Below, piece after piece: positions 31,277 to 43,029 of a stretch of 64,000 bases of DNA (positions are counted from its first letter, which is position 1; every line of letters starts with the position of its first letter). The translations under genes were made by a program, and so were the position numbers. The notes beneath the pieces were generated by a model that saw only the letters and a list, made by a program, of their open reading frames with translations, had not been told where the DNA came from and made no database searches. The stretch covers positions 3,968,001 to 4,032,000 of the forward strand of contig OY744461.1 in the NCBI GenBank assembly GCA_963556145.1. Direction: 5' to 3'. Source of the DNA: Hygrocybe punicea. Taxonomy: Eukaryota > Basidiomycota > Agaricomycetes > Agaricales > Hygrophoraceae.

Positions 31277-34200
31277 TAGTGCTGTGCCCAGCCTGGCCTC
31301 AGGCCAGCAGCTGGGCCGAGCCAAGCCCAAACAGGCCAGGCTAAGCTGGGCCAAAGTCATGGCCTGGGATGGCTTTTGGCCCAGCCTGGGATTTCTGCAA
31401 GCCAAAGCCAACGGCTTAGGCTGCAGCTTCAGTACTGTACTTTGACCCCTACTGTACATATAATAAGCACAAAACAGTACTAATGAAAACTGAGGATATT
31501 GGACTTTGTCTATGTTTATTTCGGATCAAGACCTTTTTGAGCATTCCCAACCGACTCCCACGTCTGGTCGTGCATCTCCCTCCCTTGATTAATCGCTTCT
31601 CTGTCTCGCCAAAGTGCCTTCAATATGGCCCTCTACGGCTCCTCTTTTATCTATTTAGCCTGGCCTTTGTGTCCCATTCACAGCATTTATCCATGTCGAC
31701 TGTCCCTGCAATCAAGCTTGTTGTCAAGGACATTATCCGTCTTTCCAACTCTCTACCATCCTCTGTACCAAATGGGTCAACCGCCGACAAAATCTGGACC
31801 GTGATGAACAAACCAGAATGCGACACCGAGTTTGAGACCTTCAACTCGCGCTTCAATGCTTTATTTGCAGAAGATTGTCGTGACGCTGATGGTCGCCTAC
31901 TCCACATCCACCAGGGAAAGCTCGGGTTGGGCCTCGTTTGTTCATATCTGTCCAAATTAGATTGGGGCGCTGGCTTTCCTTTAGATCTCATCGAGATCAA
32001 ACTACTACGTTTGAAAAATAAACTGACGTACCTCATGTACGTCAACATTCTGTGCATTTATTACATTATACTGACTGTATATTAGAAGTACTAATGTTGT
32101 CCACAAACGACCGTCTCACCAGACCAATCCCACATCAAAGCTAAGGGATACTGACAATGTTGAGCAAGCTCAATTATCTTTCCAACGCAAAGCGGTCCAG
32201 GAGTTCTTGTCCTGCCAGCAAGATCATTCCCCACCGACCTCTCATTCATCATCTTCTGCTTCTCCCCCCCATCCCGACACACCAACAATACCACCCTTGA
32301 AACGTAACATGTTGGCTGTCATTGACATTTTGGCTGATGACAAGACCAATGCAGATGTAGAAGAGCAGCCTAAGAGACGTAAGTTCAGACTCGTTTGTTT
32401 TGCTTTCCCTCATTGATGTTATTGCAGCTAAAAAGCCATGCATTGCCACCAATGTGGAGGCATCTACCTCACAGCCCAAGCGTACCACTTCCGTTGTTAT
32501 TGATGAAGATGAGGATGGCATGAGTGAAGATGAGGATGAGCCCGCACAAGGTATGATTTCAACTTTTTATTTATATGTCTGTGCTAAGTGCCATTGCTGC
32601 AGCCAACAAAAGGCGGCCTACTCTAGGTAATCCACAAGCTGTCAATGAGCAAGGTTTTCTCCTGGATGTTGATGTCCAGGATATCCATGAAAACATCCCG
32701 ACGCGCGAAGACAAACGGCGCAATGTTGAGGAGTTCTTCCATGCCAGCATGACTAGGGAGATCAATGGGAAAAAGAAAAAGTATTGCACCTGCAAACTCT
32801 GCCCATAGGTTGCATGTGTTTTCTACTTTCTTTACATAGTAAAACCTTGGTCCATTATAGAACCAAGACGAGTATTGTCGACGAAGTCATGACCTTGCGC
32901 CGCCATCTGGAAGCACGCCACTCTGTTTGTGCTTTCTTCTGTGTCTCCACTCATTTTCTAACCTTTTCTCCAGGGTGCATGTCGCAATTGGGCGAAGGTT
33001 GCCAACTATGAATCAAAGCTGCCAGGAGATATCAAGAAATGCAAAGTGGATGCCAAACAGGCCACCTGAACCTTGGATCGTGACCTCACCAGAAAAAAAA
33101 TGTCAGAACGAATGATCCCGTACTCCAACAAATTGTTTCGGCAAGCTGCCATTGAGTGGCTCATATCAACAGACCAGGTAGGGTCCTTTTCTCATATGTG
33201 ATTTGTTATTGATTTTTGCCCTGTAGCTGATTCAAGCCCTTGACCACCCAAATTTAAAGAGATGATTGATGTGGCCTCCCATGCAACGAAAGGCATCAAG
33301 ATCCCAGGCCGGAAGGCAACCCGAGGTGAAATCAAGAGGATGTTCAAAGATCACCTTACGAATCTGAAGGCTTGACTCAATGTAAGCGAAAGACTTTTTG
33401 ACTCCTCGTATGTGACATTTCTTCCCATCTTATTGTCTCAAGGGTCCAACTGTTACTGGAGAAGTAAACCTCATGTGTGATGCATGGCAGGCAGGAAACA
33501 CAGATAGATATTTTGCTGTGACAGGACATTGGATTGAGGAGGCGAGTCCTTCGCATTGGGAACTCAAGAGTGGCCTCTTGGGATTCACATGGGTCAGCAA
33601 CGCTCACAATGGCGAATGCCTGGGTCAGGCTCTGTTTAAGATAGCAAAATGTGTTGGAATTGAGTACAAGGTAAGTTGTCAGCCACAACTTCCACATCCC
33701 TGCCAGTGCTTATGTCCTCCTTGCAGGTTGGCCATGTCACTTGTGACAATGCATCAAATAACTCGACAATGCTGAAGGAGATGGCCACACGGTTGAAGGC
33801 AGCTACGGGGAAAAAATGGCAATGGCGCCGGAAGAAAATCAAGTAAGTCTAGAATATGTTGCCAATTATTTTATTGATGATTATATACACAGCTGTCTCG
33901 CTCATGTTATTAACCTGGCAACACAGGCGTTGATCACCACTTACACCAAGTCACCTCATTTCAACCCAAAGAATCCGGATGTTCACATACCAATGTCTCG
34001 GGATGAGGTGGGGTTAATTTGAGCCATCGCGGTCAAGGTATTGCACACCCTGTAGCGATGTACTGCTATACTGACGTCCAAACTTCTTAGGAACGTTCAT
34101 CTTCGAAGTGAAAGGAAATGTGGAAGACTATTCAGTTGAAAGCCCAAGTTGTGTGTCCTGTGCAACTGATATTAGATATGAAGGTCCGGTGGTAATCAAC

Positions 34201-35653
34201 GTACTTAATGCTGGACCGGGCTAAATGAAACAAAAAGGTACGAGTACAGGTGTCTTCACAAGTTTCATTATTGAAAGGATTCCCAACAGTACATTGAAAG
34301 TTTTGTTGATGAACTATGCTACGAAGAGTTGGATTCCGCGAAACGTGACAAAATACACCAGTTGAAGCTCACTGCCAAGGAGTGGGAGCAAGTGCACTTG
34401 TTCCTCAGTCTTCTCGGTGTACATTCCCTTTTGGTTGAATGCAGTTCTCTCTGACACCCATCCAGCATGCCGACAATGCCAAACAATCATTCTCCTCTGA
34501 TCAAGTTTCCACCCTCCACCTTGCAATCCCTGCACTTGAAGCCTTACACAAAGCATGGTCCACTCGAGCTGAGCATTCAAAATATGACCCCTTCATTGCT
34601 GCCTTGAACACCGCTTGTACAAAAATTGATGACTATTATGAAAAGACTACGGATTCCCCTGCCTACATCATGGCAATGCGTACACTCCATGTTTCTTTGT
34701 GTATTGTTCATGCTTAACTAACATTCTCTAGTCCTTGATCCCAGGGAGAAATTAGGATATTTCAAGAAGCACTGGCCGGCAGACCTCCAAGATGATGTCA
34801 TACGGTGTGCTGAGGACATTGTAAGTTTAATGTTCCACTAATTGATTGATATTAATTTATATTGCTCAGTTCAAGGAGCGATATTTGATATTGACAGGTG
34901 ATGTCAGCGCAAAGCAAGCAAGCCAGGCAAAAAAACAAGAAGATACATGTACTTTTGCGAGAGCTCTCTGATGACGAGGACACCAGCCTGGTAGCAGGTC
35001 CTGCTACACCAGAGGATCCCAACCGGCCCTGGTTGCGGGATTTCCGCACATACCTGGATATTCAGGAACAAGTGCCCGAAGGCTGGTTGACAGTTAGATG
35101 GTGGGGGGTGAGTGGCTTGAGAATACCATTTCTGTCACAAAGCTCATCTCATTTTACAGTTTAATGCCCACCGTTACCATCTGGCCTGGGCCTCATTGGC
35201 TCAAGATTACCTTTCCATTATGGCCTCCTCCATCTCAAGTGAACGAGCCTTCTCACAGGGTGGGATTACTGTCAGCAAACGGCGGAGCTGCTTGAAGGGG
35301 GACATTGTGGAGGCTTTGCAATGTGTGAAATGTGCTATTCAACATGACCTGTTGTTTCGTGAAGTAGCCCCATCTTCAATTGTGGAAGCTGAGTTAGAGG
35401 AAGAGACTGATGGTGGCCTGGATGATGAGGAAGACGGATCAGACAAGAAGGGTTGGGATGAACTGCTGATCGAAGATGATGATGATGAGGCTTTAGGTAC
35501 TGATGACAATGATTCTGATTAATGCTAGATTCTTTTTCTTTATTGAAAATTTTTAAGACAGTAAAAGCCACGGCCTAAGCCAGAGCCGGCAACCCCGGCT
35601 TGGCCTGAGGATTCACAAAGCAGCCCAGGCCAAGCCGGGCCGGAACAGCACTA
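31277..35653 (+). mobile_element. hAT transposon with perfect 8-bp target duplication, decayed
   Basis: Ends TAGTGCTGTGCCCAGCC at 31277 and, inward from 35653, TAGTGCTGTTCCGGCCC. ACCAGGAG flanks both sides (31269-31276, 35654-35661). Subterminal regions are dense in GGCC/AGCC words (GGCCAGGCTAAGCTGGGCC left, GGCCAAGCCGGGCC right). It contains one transposase pseudogene on the plus strand. Confidence 0.93.
31693..35522 (+). pseudogene. hAT transposase pseudogene
   Basis: Exons begin MSTVPAIKLVVKDIIRLS, then an Asp/Glu and Ser/Pro-rich linker. The BED finger is split by an intron (KYCTCKLCP ... TLRRHLEARHS). Catalytic pieces: GEVNLMCDAWQAGNTDRYF, VGHVTCDNASNNST, SCLAHVINLATQAL. C-terminus: dimerisation region with SIMASSISSERAFSQGG and KRRSCLKGDIVEALQCVK, then an acidic tail ending at 35522. 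In-frame stops (for example after KVDAKQAT near 33070, a CGA-to-TGA type change) and frame changes near 33260 and 34020 make it inactive. Confidence 0.88.
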
Positions 35654-35725
35654 ACCAGGAGGAATGTGTGGATATAAATTCTGTGAACAAATAGAAGAAG
35701 CAATAACGCGGAAGCACGCAATGAG

Positions 35726-37075
35726 TTATACGGGGGTAGGTATGGGAGGCACACGTCTAATGATATATCCAATGCGTCGAGTCCAGGACGTCAAACTACG
35801 AAAAATAGCCAAAAGGATACTTTCATTCTGGTCTACGATTCGAGATCGTAGTTTCGAGGTGCTGAGTCCTTTCCTTATGATCTCAAATTCAGCGACGACT
35901 TCATCCATATTGGGACGTTTGGCTGGGTCATCCTGCACCATATCCTCCATAAGAGGCTCCATGAACTCGAGGCCCAGTTTTGCACTGTGATACGGCGACC
36001 CCTTCAAAGACCAAGGTCAACATTTAAGAGATATATATAGACAACAAACCCACTTTCAAAAACATTGTTCTAATCGTATTACCCAGGTAGTAAACGTCTG
36101 TTGGAAACGGGTCACACGCATCTAGGGATCTTTGGAATTCCGGAACCGTTCTGTCACCCCCCAAAATGGGATCCTCGAGAGGGGGACCATGATCAGGATT
36201 GTAGCGTCGGGATATACCGAAATCGGTGAAGTAATACTTGACAGGTCGTTGTGTTCGTGTGTAGTGCGTCAGTCTTCCGGTGATCAAGCCGTCCCCCTTG
36301 AAGTCACGCACTCTCCAGGTGTCCATTGGATGATAAGGCATCGGGAAAAGGGGTGTCGCGTCCATCATGATGTTAAGAGGCATACAATCACTTGCTGGCA
36401 ACTCAGCATTTGGGCATAAGTTTTTGTAAGTTTCAACATACCGATGGGCAACGTGATTTTTGTGTATAAATCGCAGACCCTGGTAATAATGAGAACGACC
36501 CTAGCAGCAGGCAAGTCTTCATACCTCGAACAGCTGCCGAAAGAATTCAACGGCTTCCCCAACAGTTTCGAACCGCGGATCGTAGAAATCTCGCAGAAGT
36601 GGCATTACAAGAATCAATTTATCCTTATCGTCCGGAAGTTGAAGAATGTCATAAATCGGCACGCAATGGTTGCAAGGATCAGATGCCAATGGCGCGGAGG
36701 AGAAAAGGGGACCGATGTCCGCTTCAAAAGGATGGATCGATTTCCGTATGATTTTCAAGAAGACAAACTTCCCATCCACAGTTCGAGTTCCATCGAGGAG
36801 AGAGGCATACTAAGGAAGTGTTGTAAATTTGTCCTCCAGCCTACTATATGTAGGATACGTACATTTGCACCGCGGCCATCCTCACAGTTACGCCATCGCT
36901 TTTTCGTCCCTTGCCATGATGGAACCCAGGATGGAGCATACCGCGGGCGAAGCCTGTAACCATGCTCTGCAAGCCAATCGTAATGATCCCTCCAAAAGCT
37001 TTCAGATTTCGTCAGACTCGCTGGATCAAAGGGAGGTGAATTCTCTAGATCCAGAAAGTCGTGCCTTGAAGCCAT
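35726..37075 (-). CDS. Protein-kinase-like gene, five exons
   Basis: The start at 37075 gives MASRHDFLDLENSPPFDPAS and the family signature FWRDHYDWLAEHGYRLRPRY. Exons join cleanly at donors after GRGAN, RQLFE and HKNHVAHR. Kinase elements: FVFLKII (ATP lysine), DILQLPDDKDKLILVMPLL hinge, catalytic loop HVAH-R-DCMPLNIMMD (HRD Asp and loop Asn), DFGISRRY. There is no APE motif; VPEFQRS is in its place, then DVYYLGNTIR, and a last exon MVQDDPAKRPNMDEVVAEF. The length and layout match the expanded kinase-like family of mushroom genomes; substrates are unknown. It has no disabling lesion and starts just outside the hAT target duplication, so it is probably a host gene with its 3' side close to the insertion. 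Confidence 0.8.
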
Positions 37076-37245
37076 GCGTGGAGACTTGGGCGTCGACTGA
37101 GAGTATGAACAATTGTCTCAATTTGTCGCAGTTAGAAATCACAGAAAAGATGAGGTGATGCCAGGCTCCTGCCAAGCCGAATTTCCGAGGTGAAAGGCGA
37201 GAAGGAGGACTGGTAGGTCGGATTGCCTATTTTGGACGTCTGTAA

Positions 37246-37271
37246 GGTTGAGCCGAGCCGTGGCAACACTA
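37246..37271. repeat. Orphan hAT-type terminus
   Basis: GAGCCGAGCCGTGGCAACACTA at the 3' side is a typical right end of the TAGTGTTGCC group seen at 20770, 54436 and 59096. No matching left end was found within the preceding 1.6 kb, so it is a solitary end or a remnant, lying upstream of the kinase-like gene. Confidence 0.5.
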
Positions 37272-37594
37272 GCTTACGGTACCGAAACATTATTAATAAT
37301 ATCCGGCCCGATGACTATCGCGGAGCTTAAAACTACTCTTCCTGGAGGTGAATGACCTGTTTTGGTGAGTATTCACACCCACCCTCTGATATAACTATCA
37401 ATATCAATATTAATACTGGCCGGTACGTTCATTGTTGCTGTGGTTTACGTCTCGGACCCACAGTAAGAACATTTGAGTAATAATAACTTTGTGACTGGCG
37501 TAACTGTGGAGACACTTCTCTTGTCTTCCCAACTATAAAATCACCAACAATGCTGCCCCACCCGAATAAGATTCTCTTACTATTCTGATCCACT

Positions 37595-38103
37595 ATGCTT
37601 GAATGGACAGCTGCGGGAGTCGCCATCACGTTCGCTGCATGCCGCCACGTCGGCACCGTCCACTCAGTTGGCGGGAGACTGAGGAAGGGTAAAGCAAGGC
37701 TGGCCGACACTTTAACACTTTGCCTGATGGATGGCCACGAGTTCGAACGGAAAGATGCAGAAGAAATAGGAGCAATTTACAGAAAGTACGTTTGTCTTAT
37801 GCTTGCGAAGATTGGACTGAAATGACCAAACATTACAGACTGAAGGCGGACGAAAAAGACATTGAAGCGGATGATTCTTTCCCAACAAATTTATTGCCGT
37901 CGACTCTTTCTGCAGCTCATCGGTTCGCTCATGACGCTGGTGTATTGTTGTTCAAGACAACAGTAGGTTTCTGGAATTATACTACCCTTCACGGTTTGGG
38001 TCTTTATATGCCGTCAATTTTAACAGACAGTGTCTCAAGAAGCTCGAGCGAGAAGAGTTCCCTTTATCGTGATTCAGCCACCTCAGGATTTGGTTCAAAG
38101 TAA
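37595..38103 (+). CDS. Hypothetical protein, 151 residues, two exons
   Basis: ATG at 37595 and exon 1 to 37785, where AAA-GTACGT gives a donor; the intron ends at CATTACAG (37838). Exon 2 runs to a TAA at 38101-38103. The join keeps frame (IYRKLKADEKDIEAD) and totals 456 bases, a multiple of three. The sequence starts MLEWTAAGVAITFAACRHVG, with a Lys/Arg-rich middle and FKTTVGFWNYTTLHGLGLY. No domain recognised. It is transcribed toward the next gene (minus), whose end lies 28 bp away. The N-terminal hydrophobic stretch could be a membrane or targeting segment. Confidence 0.45.
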
Positions 38104-38131
38104 GCAAGTCTCCACATTTCCCCACCAAGAC

Positions 38132-38930
38132 CTAACGGTTCGTAAAGACGAAGTTGTAAACCGGAACCAACATGTCTATGGAAGGTTCGTAGAATCTCTT
38201 GAAGATACAGACCATCGCAGCATCGTCACTATTCTTGAATTTGAAGAGGAGATGGTCGATGCCGTCGATGCGGTTGAAGAAGCTTCCCATCCCGGGGCCA
38301 GCTCGCCGAGACTCAGTCAGTGTGTATCGAAACACTCTGTTGCCATCTGCTGAGATGCATTGCAATTATCAGGTGAGGGTAATATCACCTCCCGCTTGCA
38401 CTTGCGAGGACAAAATTGGATCCTTCCGGAACCCTCGCCAGCAGCTCATCTGTCTCCCTTGTCAACATTTCTCTTTGATTTACTAGATGTCCATATAATA
38501 CGTACCAGCGAGTCCGAACAATTGTAGCTAACCAGCTGTAATATTGTTTACAGCACCTCTTACAAGATCAGATTTGACTTCCAACTGTGAGCCGCGGAGT
38601 GCATTCAGAATTCCGTGCTACTTCATCTTGTGCTTGCGTCGCAAGGATACATGGGGAATATCCAGAGATTTCCTACGCAGAGACAGCCCCTCTCTCACAA
38701 ATGTCGTGCATTCTTCAATCTTGGTCTCCAAGCCCTCCCTTCTTTATCGGTCAATTTCACATCGCTCTCCAACAAGCATTCCGCCCATTGGTGCCACGGG
38801 TCCTTTGCCACATCACGCCTGTGAGTTCGTGGTCAACATTACCAGACCTCAGAGAAATAAAGTAACTACTCACTCCGTCGTCGGCCAAGAGCAAGATGGC
38901 ACTTGAATTTCAGTTAGCGCCGGAAACGGT
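38132..38930 (-). pseudogene. Unknown multi-exon gene, probably decayed
   Basis: Minus-strand pieces: RRDVAKDPWHQWAECLLES with LTDKEGRAWRPRLKNARHL (about 38820-38698), LSLRRKSLDIPHVSLRRKHK (about 38690-38617), HGILNALRGSQLEVKSDLVR (about 38610-38550), ETDELLARVPEGSNFVLAS (about 38450-38395) and a last exon NRVFRYTLTESRRAGPGMGS to VYNFVFTNR with a stop at 38132. The pieces are in order and look like exons of one protein, but stops after KNARHL and RRKHKMK break the frame unless unusual introns remove them. Family not recognised. Confidence 0.45.
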
Positions 38931-39084
38931 GTCAGTTCGAGGGAACGGAAGAAATTTGACCAGGGTTGGCGAACTCGGAGGCTACGTGGAAATGACGGAA
39001 ATGAAAATGTTGTTTTGGGGAGGTTAAACCTGCTAGGCGTACCATGTCGGAGTTTTGATCACAACTTTGGTGAGGGAAGTGTGT

Positions 39085-41022
39085 TCAATACTGCAACGGA
39101 AACAAACAGCCAAGGGCGCCTGAGGGTGAGGTATAAGCATCGAGGCGCACAACGGTACACACAAGACCAACCACGTATGCCCACCGGATTGTGAGGAAAG
39201 TCAAGGCGGGACACAAATCCAACACAGGCAGATCGCCATAACTTTGTATGTCCAAGTTCCGGATCTTTGCTCCGTGTTTGGCAAAGAATGTCAAGACATT
39301 AGAACCAACGTCCCCGAGATATACACACGACAATCGAGGAAGCCTAATAAATGCGTATGAGCGGCCGCAAGTCAAACACAATGAACCCATACATACTCCA
39401 TTTGTGAAAGCACTTCAAAAAAAGTAGAATCGGCAAGGGTGAAATGAATAGTTTCCAGACAGAAGAAACAAGTAGATGTGATCGACTCCCGACTGGTCCG
39501 AAAACTCACAGTGGAACTCCAGCGTAGTGATCGGAGTGAGGGAAAGTTATTGAAAACTGACGATAAACGTGTTCCTGGAGTATCTGCAACTCGGACCTCA
39601 TGAAATTCGCGGAGCGTGGACCCGGCAGTTTGTCCCAAAGCAATGAAACCATCCCAGCTGAGTGTACACTGCGCAACGTTAGATGATTTGTAGGTAGATA
39701 GTCGAATAAGGGAAGGAGTGCGTGTTATAATTTTATACATGTTCTGCGCAACCGAAGCTGATTTTCCCAAGAAACACACGTAGAGTGTGCGTACATGATG
39801 TCCGAGAGCTGGGTCCATGACAAGTCGATCTGCGAATAATTCCAAAGACTTGGGTCGGTTTATAACTGGATGTCGATAAAGGAGCGGCAGGGAGAGTCTC
39901 TGAGTCCGTGACAGTCAGTTGTGAGCCAAAACAAAACAAAAAAATCAGAGAGGTTCAAAACTCACATTGAACGTTTTTGATACCAGTGTCAGAGTTCTTC
40001 GTGTGCTACTATCTTTATAGCCGTGGGGCTCCATTCCTTCGGAGATCGGGGCTCCCAAGACAAATTCGACTACCCGACGCCATATATTCTCTTGAATATC
40101 GACCGGAACATTTGCCATCGGCACGAAAAATGGATTTGCAGGAAGAATTATTTGTGTTTCGGGGAGGATACGAGGTGATGGAAAGTTGTTCTGTGACGGC
40201 ACTGGGAACTTCATCAGAGCGCGAAACCTTGGATTACAATCAATGGCACTGAGGAATCTAGACGATGGTCCACCAGACTTGACGTGTATTACTTTCAAGG
40301 ATGGGTTTTCGACAATCGTATTGAAGTAAGGCGTTACGGACCAGGCCGCACTGGGTATAAACAATGTGTGTAGGTTTGGAGCCTTGCTCAATGCCTTAAT
40401 TATGAGGATGGATCTTTCCTGAGAAGCTGCGTAGTAGGGAAAGTCGAATGATTTCTTGGAACAATGGTGAGACAACCGGCATCAATTCAAGTATTTTACG
40501 ACGACGTACGAGATTTGACCAGGCTTGGATACCTTCACATAGCTTGACAATAAGCTGACGAACCTTGGCGTTCTTTTCGTAGCCGTTGTCCTGTAGAATG
40601 ACGCGGGTTGGGTTCATGGTTGGGAGAGCCCTACACAAACCGGAGACGCTGTCACTCGACCATATCATTAAGGTCAGGAAGAGGTCTGTGATATTGGGAG
40701 CTGCAAGGACTATCTTGCGCAATGAAGCGCCGAATCCACCCTCGACACGCAACTTCTTCACGAATCGGCCTAACTCTCTGTTAATCTTGAGTGCAAGAGC
40801 GAGGGCCTGGGCTTGTGCAGTAGAACGCAAAACGACCACATGATAAAGGAGTGGCGTGGATATGCGAAGCCACCGTTTGCATACTACGAGAATGGCCGAG
40901 GTGGAATAAGACCTCAAAGAGAATGGGGACTTTTGTGCGGTGTCGGCAAACTCAAAGTCGTCCACTTTCAGGACAGGCGATAAAATCTCCCTCAAAATCT
41001 CGTCGGGTAGTTTATGCGCCAT
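39085..41022 (-). CDS. F-box protein with leucine-rich-type repeats, six exons
   Basis: Start chosen at 41022 because MAHKLPDEILREILSPVL is a clean F-box opening. It continues to VCKRWLRISTPLLYHVVVL, the end of a fungal F-box. Introns splice in frame: WSNL-KSFDFPYY (donor GTACGT at ~40490), VSKTFN-RLSLPLLYRH (donor GTGAGT at ~39962), LSQME-LPRLSCVYL (donor GTATGT at ~39395), and probably LTIR to ALGCLFPLQY. A second F-box-like segment (VPVDIQENIWRRVVEFVLGA to TLVSKTFN) lies in the middle. Between and after are regular ALxxAPNLHTL / FPSLRSLRW strands typical of leucine-rich repeats. It is likely an SCF ubiquitin-ligase adaptor; target unknown. No lesion seen. Confidence 0.78.
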
Positions 41023-41039
41023 TCCCTGACAAAATGTAT

Positions 41040-41860
41040 TCATGCAGGCAGCCGCGCATGTGAAAGCAAGGAAAAGGCCACGTACCTGGGGCGCTGGGTT
41101 AGTGGTTCGCAAGGTTGCAATCTTAAGACAAAGCGAGGTACGAGTGTGACATAAGAAATAGTCTTTGAGCGAGTGACAGGTGTGACATGGAGTCAACACT
41201 CTGTGTCCTGCTGTCATCGTCGTTGGGGCTTGTTTTCTTCACCCACCCACACCTCCCTTTCTTGCCCTGCCTCTTCCTGCACCTCAGAGTTCCTGACTGC
41301 TGCCCGGACAAGTATGTTTCCTCCTGTGATCTGAACCCTGCAGGGTGGCCCATCCCACCCTCGCTGCTCACATTGGTTCCTTCCCACAGACAAAACCATC
41401 CTTCTCGGGGCCAGGAAGCCCTCTGGCTTTCACCCAACCCTCTCTTCACTCACTCTTTCCTTCTCCCAATTCTTACAAGTAGCTACATGCCTTGCACCTT
41501 CCTACATCTCTTCTACCCTGCAATCTAAGCTTCACCGTAATGGACTCTCAAAGATAGGCTTACATGTATGATTTATTTATTTATTTATTTATTTGCTTCT
41601 GTTTGTGCGAAATTAAATATAACTAGCAAATATTTCAGGAACTACAGTAGCCCACCTCAATTGTATTTTTTACGCTGTTTCTAATCACGCTACTTCAGTT
41701 GAATCTTGAAAAAAAGGGAGTAAAGGAGTCTGTGGTGCTGCTCTGTAAGTCAGAAGCAGGCACCCAGGAGTGATCATTTACAAAGTACATGGCTGTGTAA
41801 CCATAAAAGGATATTAAGAATGAATTATTTTATTTTATTTTTTGCGGTGTCATTGTGAAT
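41040..41860. other. Intergenic region with a (TTTA)n microsatellite
   Basis: Separates the F-box gene from the DIRS-like element. A TTTA tetranucleotide run of about six units lies at 41570-41595. A 113-residue plus frame (41187-41528) is Ser/Pro/Leu-rich without a family signature, so no gene is called. Confidence 0.5.
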
Positions 41861-41934
41861 GTATGCAAGAAATGCAATGTACAAGAATGGGAAGAAATGA
41901 AGCGAACAGCGATGGGGAGCAGCTAAAGAGGAAA

Positions 41935-42164
41935 TCAAGGGTGGGTGAAAAGCAGGGCAGCCTGTAAAGTTGGGTGGCAACGGATGTAGATCTGCCAGGC
42001 ATCAGAAGCCCAATGACCAATACTCTGGATGAGATACGGTGGGACACCGGAGTTAGCGAGGTCAGTGGCACTCCCAGAGCGAAGGGACTGGCTGCCAAGT
42101 GCAGGATCAGGGCAGAAATCACAAAGGCGACCCAGGAACGAGGAATGCATAGGTACAGACCCAT
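41935..42164 (-). pseudogene. Tyrosine recombinase, catalytic C-terminal part
   Basis: The minus frame starts in GSVPMHSSFLGRL and contains SQSLRSGSATDLANSGVPPY, LIQSIGHWASDAWQIYIR. These give the catalytic Arg of the (H)SLR box, the GHW histidine/tryptophan and the nucleophile tyrosine in WQIYIR. The first His of the usual HxxR is replaced by Gln. Upstream half at 45147-45824. Confidence 0.85.
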
Positions 42165-42470
42165 TGGAGTAGGCTAAGGGAGTCCTAGAGCTATCGTGAG
42201 GCTCTGGCAAGCGGGGATCTGGATAGTGATGATGGTCTATCTACTACATGTCTAAACCAAGTAGTCCAACAGTCATGTGACCCACTACTACATCTGCCCC
42301 CCTCAAAACAAAGCAACGTCCTCGTCGCAACATGAAAAGGAGCACAGAAACAAAACAAAAAAAGAAAAACACAAAAACTGCTGCAAGAAAAAACAAAAAC
42401 AACACAAAAACCGACACTAAGCTGGCCTGATCCAACCTAGGGCCTGAAGTGCTCTACTCAAGTCACAAAG

Positions 42471-43029
42471 TCAGGGATCGCGATCCCAGTCGAGGTGTTT
42501 GAACCTGTGTAGGATTGGCTGTGGCAAGGGGCTTGGTGATGATTGGCCATCCAGGTGTGATACCAGCTGGGTGGCTTCAGGTAACAATGGGGCCTGTGGG
42601 GGCAATGAAAACATGTCGAGGGTGGGCCTGTGTTCATAGTCGTTGAATATGGCACTGTAAAGTGGTGAATGGTCTTCACGAGTTGGAATGGAGGGCTGAA
42701 AGGTCTCGGGGTAGGTATTTGGTTGGGAAAATGGGGTGGAGTGGGATTGTTGCAGCATCTTCGGCCCAGTCGAATCGTCTGGGTGGGGATATATTTACCA
42801 GGGTGGGGCTGGACATGTGAACAGGATCATTTGCGGCCTCTCGTTTGGCCATCTTTTCACATTGGTGTGTGTCTTTGTCCGTCGTGGTCTCCAGTATCTC
42901 CTCACTCGCCTCCTCTGTCCTTGTCGTCTTCTTTTCTTTGCTCCTCTCATGACCTCCCTCCCTCTCCTCCTCTTTTTCTGGTCTTGGGGACACATTAGCT
43001 TGCATTTCAACATCGTTGGGCCTTGGCAT
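42471..43029 (-). CDS. Element A, downstream reading frame (C-terminal domain)
   Basis: Begins at the ATG directly after the UGA that ends the SxQT frame and stays in the same phase: MPRPNDVEMQANVSPRPEK, a highly charged Glu/Lys/Arg stretch, then NDPVHMSSPTLVNISPPRR. A frame change near 42720 leads to the segment YPETFQPSIPTREDHSPLYS and the end LDWDRDP followed, past a stop, by LCDLSRAL. These segments recur in element B at 46700-49206 (ATFRPSVPTPPDN; LDWDRDPHLCDLSQA), so they are real protein sequence. Function unknown; may be reached by readthrough or reinitiation. Confidence 0.6.

Noticed and set aside
35654..37271. A hAT element spanning the kinase gene (end at 37271)
   Set aside because: No matching left terminus with the CCACGGCTCGG words lies upstream; the ACCAGGAG at 35654 belongs to the 31277-35653 element.
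41187..41528. 113-residue plus-strand frame (MESTLCVLLSSSLG...)
   Set aside because: Low-complexity Ser/Pro/Leu, next to the start of the F-box gene, no family signature or introns.
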